Positions 48,694 through 57,773 of a stretch of DNA of 64,000 nt are shown one piece after another. Origin of the DNA: Corynebacterium sp. ACRPO (GTDB taxonomy: Bacteria > Actinomycetota > Actinomycetes > Mycobacteriales > Mycobacteriaceae); NCBI RefSeq assembly GCF_022347205.1, contig NZ_JAKRNE010000002.1, positions 248,001 to 312,000 of the forward strand, in the 5' to 3' direction. The notes under the pieces are model-generated. The model searched no databases, had not been told where the DNA came from, and worked only from the letters and a program-made list of their open reading frames with translations. Positions within the stretch are counted from its first letter, which is position 1. Every line of letters starts with the position of its first letter. Position numbers and translations under genes: made by a program.

Positions 48694-49588
48694 ATTTGTG
48701 CGCTTGGCAGCCACAGTGCTGGTTGCTGCACTAGCGCTATCAGCCTGTGGCACTCCGGTCACAGAATCCAAGCTGGTCAAACGTGGTTTGTCCGATTTGG
48801 ACGAGTCTGAAATTGACCTCAACAAGGCCAAGGCGGAAAACCAAAATCGGCTCATTGATCCGAAATTTGATCAAAGGTTTGTCATTGTCGATGACACCAT
48901 TGGGATTGAAGCCAGCCGCCTATTTTTTGAAGACTCGGATTCCCTGGTCCTTTTCGCAGGGGATGATAAATCAACCCTTCGAGCAGCGACCTTGGCGGTA
49001 AACCAGCATTTGCCGGCGGTGCAGTATGACGATGATAGGCGTTTGGAAATCCATAAGCTGCTCACGGACTTAGGGGTAAGTCGCTTGGTGGTAATTGGAG
49101 ACGTGCCGTGGACGGAAACATCTGGGGACTTCAACGTGATCAAGGATCCGGGAACGCATAAAGCATTGGGGGAGTTCACGGCATTCCAGTACGGCTCCAA
49201 GGTGGTTGCTTCCCCAGAACAGATGGTGAAGGATATCGCGCGTTTGGATAAGACTCCCCAAGTGGAGCTGCGCCCTGCGTGGGTGCCGTATGAAGGCGAG
49301 GCGCGCACTGATGAGAAAAAGAAGAACCCCATACCAGCGCAGTCCCGCAGGGACGGCCAAATGGCGCCGAATATCGTTGCAACTAAAGATAGCCCCATCG
49401 CAAACGTCATTACGGCGGCGGCCTACGGTGGAAGGGTTTTGGTGATGCCGACTGCCGATCCGCTGCAGGATAAACACAGTATGGCCGCTGTTGCCGGCCT
49501 AGAGGATGGCGCCTTAGTGGCCCTGGGGCCGGAATTCGGTCGAGTGAAAGAATTTAAGGCAAAAATCAAGCAGGGCAACCCCGACTGA
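48683..49588 (+). CDS. secreted lipoprotein of unknown function
   Basis: About 301 residues. The signal peptide ends in a lipobox LALSACG, so Cys acylation and membrane anchoring are expected. The mature chain has repeated alpha/beta-like segments (LVLFAGDDKSTLRAATLA, VSRLVVIGDVPWT, GALVALGPEFG), which recall, without proving, a cell-wall-binding or periplasmic sensor fold. Start is uncertain: TTG 48683 has GGAGAGGAAGG upstream; GTG 48698 is shorter and ATG 48641 gives a 53-bp overlap. It overlaps the DUF262 gene, so the two may be one unit. Confidence 0.65.
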   Translation: MIAKFVRLAATVLVAALALSACGTPVTESKLVKRGLSDLDESEIDLNKAKAENQNRLIDPKFDQRFVIVDDTIGIEASRLFFEDSDSLVLFAGDDKSTLRAATLAVNQHLPAVQYDDDRRLEIHKLLTDLGVSRLVVIGDVPWTETSGDFNVIKDPGTHKALGEFTAFQYGSKVVASPEQMVKDIARLDKTPQVELRPAWVPYEGEARTDEKKKNPIPAQSRRDGQMAPNIVATKDSPIANVITAAAYGGRVLVMPTADPLQDKHSMAAVAGLEDGALVALGPEFGRVKEFKAKIKQGNPD

Positions 49589-49603
49589 ACTACACTTCCT
49601 TGA

Positions 49604-49622
49604 CACGCGGACATCCCGCGTG
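49604..49622. repeat. perfect dyad upstream of serA
   Basis: CACGCGG (49604-49610) and CCGCGTG (49616-49622), 5-nt spacer, overlapping a TTGACA (49600-49605). Operator or transcript hairpin; no T tract for a terminator. Confidence 0.45.
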
Positions 49623-49651
49623 CACCGCATTTCACTTAAGCGAAGGAAGAT

Positions 49652-51238
49652 ATGTCGAAGCCGGTAGTTCTCATTGCCGATAAATTAGCTCAATCTACAG
49701 TTGCGGCCTTGGGGGATTCCGTTGAGGTTCGTTGGGTAGATGGACCGAACCGTGCGGAGCTCCTCGCCGCGGTTCCGGAAGCAGAGGCTTTGTTGGTGCG
49801 CTCTGCCACAACCGTTGATGCAGAGGTATTGGAAGCGGCCACAAAGCTCAAGATTGTGGGCCGTGCCGGGGTGGGACTGGACAATGTCGATATTCCGACG
49901 GCCACAGACAAGGGCGTCATGGTGGTCAATGCGCCAACATCGAATATTCACTCTGCGTGTGAACAGGCAATTGCCCTGCTCTTAGCGACGGCGCGCCAGA
50001 TACCAGCGGCCGACCAGTCCCTGCGCGAAGGGGAGTGGAAGCGCTCTTCTTTCAAGGGCGTAGAGGTCTACGGAAAGACCATCGGCATTGTCGGCTTCGG
50101 ACACATTGGCCAGCTCTTTGCCCAGCGTCTGAAGTCCTTTGAGGCGACCATTGTCGCGCACGATCCCTATGCCAACCCGGCTCGCGCGGCGGCGCTGGGC
50201 GTGGAATTGGTTGAGCTGGAAGAACTGATGTCGCGTTCCGATTTCGTGACCATTCACCTGCCAAAGACTCCCGAGACTGCAGGAATGTTTGATAGAGAAC
50301 TTTTGGCCAAGGCGAAGCGAGGACAGATTCTCATTAACGCAGCGCGAGGCGGTTTGGTAGACGAGGCGGCCCTGGCTGAGTCTATCGAGTCGGGACATCA
50401 TCGAGGTGCGGGCTTTGACGTTTATTCCACGGAACCGTGCACTGATTCTCCGCTCTTTAAGCTGCCGCAAGTCACCGTGTCCCCGCACCTAGGCGCATCC
50501 ACTGTAGAGGCCCAGGACCGTGCGGGAACAGATGTAGCGGAGTCGGTCTTGAAGGCTCTCGAAGGAGAGTTTGTGCCGGATGCTGTCAACGTCTCTGGCG
50601 GGACAGTGGGAGAAGAGGTTGCTGGTTGGTTGGACCTCGCCCGCAAGCTAGGACTTACTGCTGGCCGCCTTTTGGGTCAGGCCCCCGTTGCCGTTGAAGT
50701 GGAGGCCTGCGGCGAGTTGTCTACCGAAGACGTAGAAGTGCTAGGACTTTCTGCTGTCCGAGGCCTGTTTAGCGGCGTTACTTCGGAGCCGGTGACCTTT
50801 GTCAATGCAATGCAGATTGCAAATAGTCGCGGGGTAGAGGTGGAAGTAACTACTAATACGGAGTCCAAGGGGCACCGCTCTTCCCTGCAGGTAAAGGTTA
50901 TCGGTGCCGATGGCGAGAGCTCCTCGCTCACCGGCGCACTTATCGGCATCGATGGAACCGAAAAGTTTATTCGCATCAACGGCCGCGGCGTAGATATGCG
51001 TGCTACCGGCCGCAACCTTTTCTTCCGCTACGCGGACGCCCCAGGTGCATTGGGGACGGTAGGAACCAAGTTGGGTGCTGCGGGAATCAACATCGTGGCA
51101 GCCGCTCTTACGCACGGTAAACAGGAATCTGATGCTGTGCTGATTCTGCGCGTGGAGGCCGAGGTGCCAGAGCATCTCATCGCCGACATTAATGCGGCCT
51201 TGGGAGCTGAATGCGAACAGCTGGACATGGAAGCATAA
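49652..51238 (+). CDS. serA: D-3-phosphoglycerate dehydrogenase
   Basis: First step of serine synthesis. 528 residues, the long (type I) form: catalytic and NAD domains (GIVGFGHIGQLFAQRL near residue 150, catalytic SPHLGAST His near 280), an intervening ASB domain from about 315, and a C-terminal ACT domain (RNLFFRYADAPGALGTVGTKLGAAGINI). Serine feedback is expected through ACT. ATG 49652 has GAAGGAAG upstream. A terminator-like hairpin lies between serA and leuB. Confidence 0.96.
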   Translation: MSKPVVLIADKLAQSTVAALGDSVEVRWVDGPNRAELLAAVPEAEALLVRSATTVDAEVLEAATKLKIVGRAGVGLDNVDIPTATDKGVMVVNAPTSNIHSACEQAIALLLATARQIPAADQSLREGEWKRSSFKGVEVYGKTIGIVGFGHIGQLFAQRLKSFEATIVAHDPYANPARAAALGVELVELEELMSRSDFVTIHLPKTPETAGMFDRELLAKAKRGQILINAARGGLVDEAALAESIESGHHRGAGFDVYSTEPCTDSPLFKLPQVTVSPHLGASTVEAQDRAGTDVAESVLKALEGEFVPDAVNVSGGTVGEEVAGWLDLARKLGLTAGRLLGQAPVAVEVEACGELSTEDVEVLGLSAVRGLFSGVTSEPVTFVNAMQIANSRGVEVEVTTNTESKGHRSSLQVKVIGADGESSSLTGALIGIDGTEKFIRINGRGVDMRATGRNLFFRYADAPGALGTVGTKLGAAGINIVAAALTHGKQESDAVLILRVEAEVPEHLIADINAALGAECEQLDMEA

Positions 51239-51262
51239 GGCTGCGGACTGCAACAGAGTCTC

Positions 51263-51310
51263 AACCCGCGTGGTGTTAGGTAATTTCCTGCGCCGCGCGG
51301 GTTTCTTTTG
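51263..51310 (+). terminator. terminator between serA and leuB
   Basis: Arms AACCCGCG (51263-51270... pairing with CGCGGGTT at 51296-51303), 25-nt loop, followed by TCTTTTGG. A -10-like TAGGGT (51312-51317) just downstream may serve leuB. Confidence 0.6.
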
Positions 51311-51355
51311 GTAGGGTAAGTCCATATCCACTCTGTGAGAAAGGAATCCTACATA

Positions 51356-52375
51356 ATGAAACTTGCGGTGATTGGCGGCGACGGAATTGGGCCAGAAGTG
51401 ACGGCCGAGGCGCTCAAGGTGCTGCGAGCCGTTCGCTCCGATATCGAGACCACTGATTATGATCTCGGCGCGCGCCGTTATCTGCGCAATGGGGAGCTTC
51501 TCACGGACGCTGACTTGAAGAGTCTGCGCGAACACGATGCGATCCTGTTGGGGGCGATCGGCGCCCCAGGTGAGGTGCCACCAGGCGTGCTGGAGCGAGG
51601 GCTGTTGCTTAAGATGCGGTTTGCGCTGGATCATCACGTGAACCTGCGCCCGTCCAAGCTCTATCCCACCGCTTCCTCGCCGCTCGCTGAACCGGGCGAT
51701 ATCGATTTCGTTGTGGTGCGCGAAGGTACCGAGGGGTTGTACTGCGGAAACGGCGGTACCTTGCGAGAGGGAACTGAGCACGAGGTGGCCAGCGAGGTAT
51801 CGCAAAATACTCGTTTCGGTGTGGAGCGTGTGGTGCGCGATGCGTTTGCGCGGGCAGCGCAGCGCCGCAAGCTTCTAACCTTGGTGCACAAGACTAATGT
51901 CTTGGTCAATGCTGGTGGGTTGTGGCAACGCACTGTTGATGAAGTCGCCGCCGAGTTTCCAGAGGTTCGTGTAGATTACCAGCATATTGATGCAGCGACC
52001 ATTTATATGGTGACCGATCCGGCGCGCTATGACGTCATTGTCACCGATAACCTTTTTGGAGACATTCTCACCGATTTGGCGGGCGCGGTAACTGGCGGCA
52101 TTGGCCTTGCTGCCTCCGGAAACATCGATGCCTCTGGCGCGAATCCCTCGATGTTTGAGCCGGTGCATGGTTCTGCGCCGGATATTGCGGGTAAGGGGAT
52201 TGCGGACCCAACAGCGGCAATCTTGTCCGCCGCCATGCTGCTTCGCCACGTGGGAGATGAGTCCAACGCCCGGCGGATTGAGGATGCTGTGGCACAAGAT
52301 GTTGCGCACCGCGGCGACGGGCCGGTAAAGACCGTCGAAGTCGGTGACCGAATCGCCCAGCTTCTCGTCGAATAG
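51356..52375 (+). CDS. leuB: 3-isopropylmalate dehydrogenase
   Basis: 339 residues. Oxidatively decarboxylates 3-isopropylmalate in leucine synthesis with NAD+. [10 protein letters not shown] (start loop), [24 protein letters not shown] (catalytic Lys) and [17 protein letters not shown] (metal-binding Asp residues) are typical. ATG 51356 (MKLAVIGG) has AAAGGAA upstream; the earlier GTG at 51335 adds seven unlike residues. leuA, leuC and leuD are not in the window, so leucine genes are scattered. Confidence 0.96.
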   Translation: MKLAVIGGDGIGPEVTAEALKVLRAVRSDIETTDYDLGARRYLRNGELLTDADLKSLREHDAILLGAIGAPGEVPPGVLERGLLLKMRFALDHHVNLRPSKLYPTASSPLAEPGDIDFVVVREGTEGLYCGNGGTLREGTEHEVASEVSQNTRFGVERVVRDAFARAAQRRKLLTLVHKTNVLVNAGGLWQRTVDEVAAEFPEVRVDYQHIDAATIYMVTDPARYDVIVTDNLFGDILTDLAGAVTGGIGLAASGNIDASGANPSMFEPVHGSAPDIAGKGIADPTAAILSAAMLLRHVGDESNARRIEDAVAQDVAHRGDGPVKTVEVGDRIAQLLVE

Positions 52376-52388
52376 AGCGGGCTTCTTG

Positions 52389-52430
52389 CGCTGGGCGCTT
52401 GCCGACGCCCCAAGTGCCCAGCGTTTCCTG
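52389..52430 (+). terminator. terminator after leuB
   Basis: Arms CGCTGGGCGCTTG (52389-52401) and CAAGTGCCCAGCG (52411-52423) match except one G-T, 9-nt loop, then TTTCCTGG. Confidence 0.75.
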
Positions 52431-52552
52431 GCGTAGTCGGCACCGGGGTTAGTAACGGTGAGTAAAGGGCAAAGGAAATTTACTCAAATTAACTAATTAA
52501 CACCGTATCCTTTGCACACATGTGAAGGTGGCTATTGAGTAGGATTACCGCT

Positions 52553-53362
52553 ATGCGTTTAGGACGAATTGCACACCCCGAAGGAATCTGTTTCGCCATT
52601 ATCGATGGGCCAAAAGATGCCCCAATGGAAGAGCTCGTAGCAAAGGAAATTGCCGGCACGCCCTTCACCCCACCGGAGCCAACCGGCCGCGAGTGGAAGC
52701 TTAACGAGGTTCGCCTCTTGGCGCCGACCCTTCCCACCAAGGTGGTAGCGCTTGGACGCAACTATGCGGACCACGTTGCCGAGGTTTTCAAAAAGTCTGC
52801 TGATAGCCTTCCTCCCACCATCTTCATCAAGCCATCTACCGCGGTCATTGGCCCGGATGCTGCAATCAAGATTCCGGACTACGCCACCAACGTCGAGTTT
52901 GAAGGCGAGCTTGCCGTGGTCATTTCTAAGCCGTCGAAAAACATCAAGGCCGAGAACTGGAAAGACCACGTGCTGGGATACACCATCTGTAACGACGTTT
53001 CCTCCCGCGACCTGCAGTTTAAGGATGGTCAATGGGCTCGGGCCAAGGGTATTGACACCTTCTGCCCGCTCGGCCCGTGGATCGAAACCGATCTGGACAG
53101 CTTGAATCTAGACGATCAGAAGATTAATGCTTATCTGACGCACGAGGGTTCTCGCGAGCAAAAGCAGGATTCCAATACTGACCAGATGATCGTGAAGATG
53201 GGCGGCATTTTGGAGGAGATCTCCGCTGCCTATACCTTGCTGCCCGGCGATGTCATCACCACCGGCTCCCCGGCTGGCACCGCTCCTATGGTCCCAGGTG
53301 ACACCATCGAAATCGAGATCCCGGGCCTCGGCACCCTGCGCAATACCATCCACCGTGCATAA
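52553..53362 (+). CDS. FAH-family hydrolase, candidate oxaloacetate decarboxylase
   Basis: 269 residues of the fumarylacetoacetate hydrolase fold. Metal site: Glu, Glu and Asp in [14 protein letters not shown] and TICNDVSSRDLQ, with LGRNYADH and FIKPSTAVIG before. In C. glutamicum the gene at the equivalent place after leuB (cg1458) encodes the soluble metal-dependent oxaloacetate decarboxylase Odx, so that activity is the best guess; other FAH enzymes open catechol rings. ATG 52553 follows TAGGAT by exactly 7 nt. Its last 8 bp overlap the methyltransferase start. Confidence 0.85.
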   Translation: MRLGRIAHPEGICFAIIDGPKDAPMEELVAKEIAGTPFTPPEPTGREWKLNEVRLLAPTLPTKVVALGRNYADHVAEVFKKSADSLPPTIFIKPSTAVIGPDAAIKIPDYATNVEFEGELAVVISKPSKNIKAENWKDHVLGYTICNDVSSRDLQFKDGQWARAKGIDTFCPLGPWIETDLDSLNLDDQKINAYLTHEGSREQKQDSNTDQMIVKMGGILEEISAAYTLLPGDVITTGSPAGTAPMVPGDTIEIEIPGLGTLRNTIHRA

Positions 53363-53930
53363 CCCGAGCCACCAAGAACACCGCGCCTGCGTACCCACCT
53401 CCGAGGAAATGGAGGAACGCTACCAGAGTTCTGAACGGGTGTGGTCGGGCAATCCCAATGAGACCCTTGTTGATTATGCTGCGAAGCTGACCCCTGGTAC
53501 TGCCCTTGATATCGGGTGTGGAGAAGGCGCGGATGCGCTCTGGCTAAAGAACCACGGCTGGGATGTGTTGGGCATTGATTTCGCCCCGACTGCCGTCGCA
53601 CGCACTAGGGCCCGCGGTGTCGCGGCGCAGGTCGCAACGTTTAGTGACTTTAGCCATGAGCCCTTTGACTTGGTCAGCGTCCACTATGGCGGGGTACGCG
53701 CCACGCCAGAAGAGGTGGAAAAGCTAGAGCGATTGGTGGCTCCAGGCGGAACACTGCTCTATGTCCATCACGATATGGAGTCGGCAGAGGCAGCGATGCC
53801 GGAATGGCTCGCGGAAAACCTGCGCGAGCTGGAAACGGTCGAGCTAACTCGTCGTGAACGCCACTTGACTGAAGGCGCGGGGGCGCACCACCAAAGCGAT
53901 GTTGTGCTCGTCGCCAAGTGTGCAGCTTAG
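53355..53930 (+). CDS. class I SAM-dependent methyltransferase
   Basis: 191 residues. Motif I ALDIGCGEGADALWLKNHG near residue 52, motif II GIDFAPTAVARTRA, then FDLVSVHYGGVRATPEEVEKLERLVAPGGTLLYVHHD. This is the short TehB/UbiE-like type; substrate unknown. GTG 53355 overlaps the FAH stop by 8 bp, hence probably the same operon. It ends with a 4-bp overlap with the convergent isochorismate synthase gene. Confidence 0.82.
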   Translation: MHNPSHQEHRACVPTSEEMEERYQSSERVWSGNPNETLVDYAAKLTPGTALDIGCGEGADALWLKNHGWDVLGIDFAPTAVARTRARGVAAQVATFSDFSHEPFDLVSVHYGGVRATPEEVEKLERLVAPGGTLLYVHHDMESAEAAMPEWLAENLRELETVELTRRERHLTEGAGAHHQSDVVLVAKCAA

Positions 53931-55030
53931 AGGCTAAGCGCCTTCAAAATGGTGCGCAGCTTGGCCGTGGTTTCTTCCAGTTCAGCCTGGGCGTCGGAAT
54001 CGCCTACGATGCCGCCGCCCGCCCACGCGCGCGCGGAAAGACCATCGCCGGCCACTTCTGCGCAGCGGATGGCGACCATGTACTCGCCGTCGCCGGAGCT
54101 ATCACACCAACCGACCGCTCCGGCGTAGAATCCACGGTCGGTTTCTGCAGTCTCGATGAGGGCTTGGGCGGCCTCTGCAGGGGTGCCACAGATGGCCGGT
54201 GTGGGGTGTGTCGCCAGGGCAAGCTCAAGAGCGGTCAAGCCTTTATCCTTGAGCGTTCCGGAAATCGGCGTGCCAAGGTGCCACATCTCATTGGTGCTAA
54301 TAAGTTGCGGGGTATCCGGAATGTCTAGCCTTTCGCACAGTGGGCTCAGGACCCGGCGCAGGTGTTCCACTACGAAGGAATGCTCATGGAGATCCTTGGC
54401 GGAATGCAAGAGATCTTGTCCTGCGATGTGATCCTCGGCCGCTGCGCTGCGGCGCGGTGACGATCCGGCCAAGGGGAAAGCAGAAACGGTCGAGCCCTGA
54501 CGCTTGACCAAAACTTCTGGAGAAGAACCAACCAGCATCGCGCTCGGCCGCCCAGCGGGGGAGAGATCGGCAATGAAGCCATCGCGGTTGGCGGAAAGGT
54601 CGATAAGGCGAGCCGCCACGAGGCGCGGATCAATAGCCTCAGGGAATTCGATATCTACGGCGCGGGCCAAAACCACCTTTTCCAGTTTGGAGGTTTCGAT
54701 CGTGCCGATGGCCGCTTCAACTCGGCGCAGGTGCTCCTCGGGCTCTGGATCGAAGCCAACCACGCGGGAGCTCAAACTCTTATTGCGGTAGTAGGCGTGC
54801 GGTTCCAGCGGACCCTCTTCGCGGATGATGGCCTCCGGCACCGTTAGCGCGGCGGGCGTGTCAGAGTCGAACGGAATCGCACCGACGACCATGTCAACAT
54901 CCTTGCTGCGCAGGGCAGAAATCGCCGCGTCGGTGTCATTGAAAGTGTGGCGCGCACCTTGGGTACGGACAGACCCCGTTGCTCGCGAAAGCAAAAAATC
55001 GGGGGCGGTGCTTGGTCTGTCTTCGTGCAT
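53927..55030 (-). CDS. isochorismate synthase (MenF/DhbC/EntC type)
   Basis: 367 residues of the chorismate-utilising fold: FIADLSPAGRPSAMLVGSSPEVLVKRQG, FPLAGSSPRRS (the family A-G-T/S-R region), SAKDLHEHSFVVEHLRRVL, HLGTPISGTL, THPTPAICGTP and GFYAGAVGWCDSSGDGEYMVAIRCAE. It converts chorismate to isochorismate for menaquinone or a catecholate siderophore. No other men or ent genes are nearby, so the pathway cannot be decided. Start ATG 55030 is preceded by TAAGCT at 8 nt. Confidence 0.9.
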   Translation of the reverse strand: MHEDRPSTAPDFLLSRATGSVRTQGARHTFNDTDAAISALRSKDVDMVVGAIPFDSDTPAALTVPEAIIREEGPLEPHAYYRNKSLSSRVVGFDPEPEEHLRRVEAAIGTIETSKLEKVVLARAVDIEFPEAIDPRLVAARLIDLSANRDGFIADLSPAGRPSAMLVGSSPEVLVKRQGSTVSAFPLAGSSPRRSAAAEDHIAGQDLLHSAKDLHEHSFVVEHLRRVLSPLCERLDIPDTPQLISTNEMWHLGTPISGTLKDKGLTALELALATHPTPAICGTPAEAAQALIETAETDRGFYAGAVGWCDSSGDGEYMVAIRCAEVAGDGLSARAWAGGGIVGDSDAQAELEETTAKLRTILKALSL

Positions 55031-55094
55031 GGGGATCTAGCTTAGTGCCTTGGGCTTTTCTTACAGAATTGAGTGTGCACTGGGCGTGTAAACA

Positions 55095-56246
55095 GTGAAT
55101 CAAGTGAATAATGTGGTTAATTTTAACCTTGTGGCTAGTGTTACTAAGTTTCTTTATCGTTCCCTATACCTGATCCTCGCTGCTGCGCTGGCTAGCGCTG
55201 CGCTTGTGTGTGCTGCGCCTGCCCATGCACAAGAAGGGCCAACCCCCGCTCCTGCACCGGCCCCAGCTCCAGTACCTGCTCCCGAAAACGCAATGCCCGT
55301 TACTCCGCAGCCCGATGGGTCCCACCTAGTTCCAGAAGGTGTTAAGGAGTCCACCCCGGCGCCAGCAGAAAATGGCAGCAGCGATAACAGTGCAGCGCCA
55401 GTTCCTGAGGGATCATCTCTTCCCGAGCCAGCGCCGCGGCCGGCAATGGTTGATACCAGCATCAATCCCAACCCGCCGTTTAAGCCGGGTTCCATGCAGT
55501 CCCTAGAGATGGAGCATGAGGGTAAGACTCGCAGGTACTTGTTGCGTATTCCAAACCACTACTCGCCGGAAAAGGCGGCGCCCGTTCTCTTCGGCTTTGG
55601 TGGGTGGGGAGATTCCCCGGAGAACTACTCCAGCTATGCACGCATGCAGACCACTGAGGCCAATAACGAGGCCATTATCGTCTATCCAGAGGGATTTGAG
55701 CGAGCTTGGGAGGCGGCGCCTTATGCTAAGACGCGCGATGGGGAGGATATCCGCTTTATCAAGCGCATTCTCGATTCGGTAGACAAGGACTACCACGTTG
55801 ATCGAAACCGCGTATACGCCATGGGTATGTCTAATGGAGGCGGCTTTACCTCGGTGCTTGGCTGCCACGCACAGGACACCTTTGCTGCCGTAGCTATGGT
55901 TTCAGGTGCCTTCTACAACCCGGTTGAGGTCAACTGTGCCGATGCGCCGATGAATACCCTCATCATGCACGGCGTTAACGACAAGATGATGACTTATGAG
56001 GGCGGTGACCGACACGAGGCTGGATACCTCCCTGTGCGTACGGTGCTCGGCGGCTATCTGAAGCGAAATCGCTGCGATATGACCTTCCAGTCCACTCCGG
56101 AAGCTGGCGGTTCAGAACGCTTGAGCTTTAACGGCTGCCAAAAGGATGTGCAACTGGTTAAGGTTCCGCAAGACCACACCTGGTTCTGGCAGCCAGATAC
56201 GCCGAACGTGGTCTGGGACTTCCTGTCGTCCAAGACTCGGGTATAG
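55095..56246 (+). CDS. secreted alpha/beta-hydrolase esterase (LpqC/PHB depolymerase-like)
   Basis: 383 residues from GTG 55095; later GTG starts up to 55131 are also possible. A signal peptide (SLYLILAAALASAALVCAAPAHAQ) leads into a Pro/Ala-rich linker of about 80 residues, then the catalytic domain. RYLLRIPNHYSPEKAAPVLFGFGG, the nucleophile in GMSNGGGFTS, the Asp in IMHGVNDKM and the His in PQDHTWFW complete a Ser-Asp-His triad. Similar actinobacterial enzymes hydrolyse carbohydrate or mycolate-type esters; the substrate is unknown. A strong bidirectional terminator separates it from the surface-protein operon. Confidence 0.85.
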   Translation: MNQVNNVVNFNLVASVTKFLYRSLYLILAAALASAALVCAAPAHAQEGPTPAPAPAPAPVPAPENAMPVTPQPDGSHLVPEGVKESTPAPAENGSSDNSAAPVPEGSSLPEPAPRPAMVDTSINPNPPFKPGSMQSLEMEHEGKTRRYLLRIPNHYSPEKAAPVLFGFGGWGDSPENYSSYARMQTTEANNEAIIVYPEGFERAWEAAPYAKTRDGEDIRFIKRILDSVDKDYHVDRNRVYAMGMSNGGGFTSVLGCHAQDTFAAVAMVSGAFYNPVEVNCADAPMNTLIMHGVNDKMMTYEGGDRHEAGYLPVRTVLGGYLKRNRCDMTFQSTPEAGGSERLSFNGCQKDVQLVKVPQDHTWFWQPDTPNVVWDFLSSKTRV

Positions 56247-56273
56247 AAGCATGAGCTCTTAGCCACCGCTAAA

Positions 56274-56308
56274 GCCCAGAGGAGAGATCCTCTGGGCATT
56301 TTGTTTTC
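56274..56308. terminator. terminator between convergent esterase and surface-protein operon
   Basis: Perfect 10-bp arms GCCCAGAGGA (56274-56283) and TCCTCTGGGC (56288-56297), 4-nt loop, then ATTTTGTTTTC on the plus strand. Confidence 0.9.
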
Positions 56309-56324
56309 TTAAGCCAGGCCTGCG

Positions 56325-57773
56325 CTAATCGACGCCCGGGATGTTCGACGTGGCATCATTGGCCTGGTGCTGGTGTGGTGTCTTCTTTTTGCGGAAGAAC
56401 TGGACATAGACCAATAGCCCGATGCCGAGCGCTAAGGCGAATGCGCCCAGTCCGGCCAGGATCCCCGCCCAGAAGCTGCTTTGTGCGAGGGTAGTGGTAT
56501 AGGCAGCGGCATCGGTCAGCACATTCTTGCTGTCCGTATTCTCTGTGTCGGTTGCATCTGGAACATGCTGTGCACGGGGTGCGTCGGCGGACTTTGCTTT
56601 CGCACGGGACGAGGTTTTTGTGTCCTTCCTACTGGCGGACTTCTTCGCAGTCGAGTGGGAAGAACCGCTGGTGGAAGCGGAGCGGTGCGAGCCAGATGAC
56701 GTGCTCTTGCCTGATTTTGCGGTGGAGGCAGATTCGTTGACACGGCTAGCCGAGTGGTGGGTCGTAGTTTGTGAACCAGAACTGGACTTTTGCGCAGGGG
56801 CAGTGGATTGGGTTGATGTCGGAGCGTGGGACTTTTGTGGCGCTTTAGACTTTTCAGTATTCGCCGGCTTCTTGGGTGTTGAGTGCTTGCCCTTTTCCGC
56901 TTCGTCAGGTGCGCCGCCGTCAAGGAATTTTTGGCCTTCCTGCAGGGTCTTCTCCAGTTCCTTGTCTAACCCGGCGATGGATTTGTCTACATCTTTGATG
57001 TCCTTTTCCAGTTGCTTGGGGCGGCTATCCGCGCCGTTGTCAGAACCAGTGGCCGCGTCCGCTTCGGAATAGTCCACGCCGCACAGGTCCTTCGCCTCAG
57101 CTTGCTTTCCTACGAGGAAGCCGGCATGGAGGTGGTGGCGGGAGCCGTCAGGAAGCTCAAAGGTAAAGCTCACCGCGTAGGTTCCGGGCTTGGTAAACGC
57201 AAATGCCGGGTGGGAATGCGAATTGCCTGGGTAATCCCAGGCGGATCCATCTTCAGTGTCCATGAGCACCGTGGCTTCGCCTAGCTCCGCCTGGTAGGCC
57301 ACAATGCGCCCATCTTCTGGGCCCTGTGCGATCGCCATGCATAAGGTCGCAGTGTCATCAGCAGCGAGTAGGTCTTGGGATAGCTCCTGGGTGTTAAAGC
57401 CCAGCCAGGGAGCGGTGGGGTCTTGGGTTTGAGGCAGCACCCAGCCTTCTTCAGGAAGGGAACTATCGCCGAGCCCAGATAGCGGCTGTTTCAAGCCATC
57501 GGACACCTCAATAGCAAAGGTCTCAGAGTCATGCTTGATTCCCTTGTCATCGTCTTTGACGGTGAAGCTGAGGTCGCCGGAATCGCCGCTAAGCGCCATG
57601 TCTTGGTGGCCCTTGGTAATGAGATCGAAGTCGCTGGCGGAGCAGGCCGTGGCGGACTCTTCTGCGTGGGCGGAGGCAGGGGCTATGGCAGCTACGCCCG
57701 TCCCTGAAAGTGAACCGAGGCCGATGAGACTGGCAGCGCCTAGGGCGACCGTCGTGCGGCAGACTGGTTTCAT
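56325..57773 (-). CDS. membrane-anchored 'choice-of-anchor M'/anchored-repeat surface protein with long Ser/Thr-rich stalk
   Basis: 482 residues. A signal peptide (AALGAASLIGLGSLSG, AHAEES) leads into one surface module at about 45-240 (GHQDMALSGDSGDLSFTVKDDD, WLGFNTQ, NSHSHPAFAFTKPGTYAVSF). Next is a coiled-coil-like stretch (KQLEKDIKDVDKSIAGLDKELEK), then about 130 low-complexity Ser/Thr/Lys/Ala residues, and a C-terminal membrane helix with a basic tail (FFRKKKTPHQHQ). No sortase motif is visible. Last gene of the operon: its ATG overlaps the permease stop (ATGA). Role in metal capture is inferred from position. Confidence 0.8.
   Translation of the reverse strand: MKPVCRTTVALGAASLIGLGSLSGTGVAAIAPASAHAEESATACSASDFDLITKGHQDMALSGDSGDLSFTVKDDDKGIKHDSETFAIEVSDGLKQPLSGLGDSSLPEEGWVLPQTQDPTAPWLGFNTQELSQDLLAADDTATLCMAIAQGPEDGRIVAYQAELGEATVLMDTEDGSAWDYPGNSHSHPAFAFTKPGTYAVSFTFELPDGSRHHLHAGFLVGKQAEAKDLCGVDYSEADAATGSDNGADSRPKQLEKDIKDVDKSIAGLDKELEKTLQEGQKFLDGGAPDEAEKGKHSTPKKPANTEKSKAPQKSHAPTSTQSTAPAQKSSSGSQTTTHHSASRVNESASTAKSGKSTSSGSHRSASTSGSSHSTAKKSASRKDTKTSSRAKAKSADAPRAQHVPDATDTENTDSKNVLTDAAAYTTTLAQSSFWAGILAGLGAFALALGIGLLVYVQFFRKKKTPHQHQANDATSNIPGVD

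Noticed and set aside
49604..49622. Dyad before serA as an intrinsic terminator of the lipoprotein gene
   Set aside because: There is no T tract on either side, so I list it only as a dyad of unknown role.
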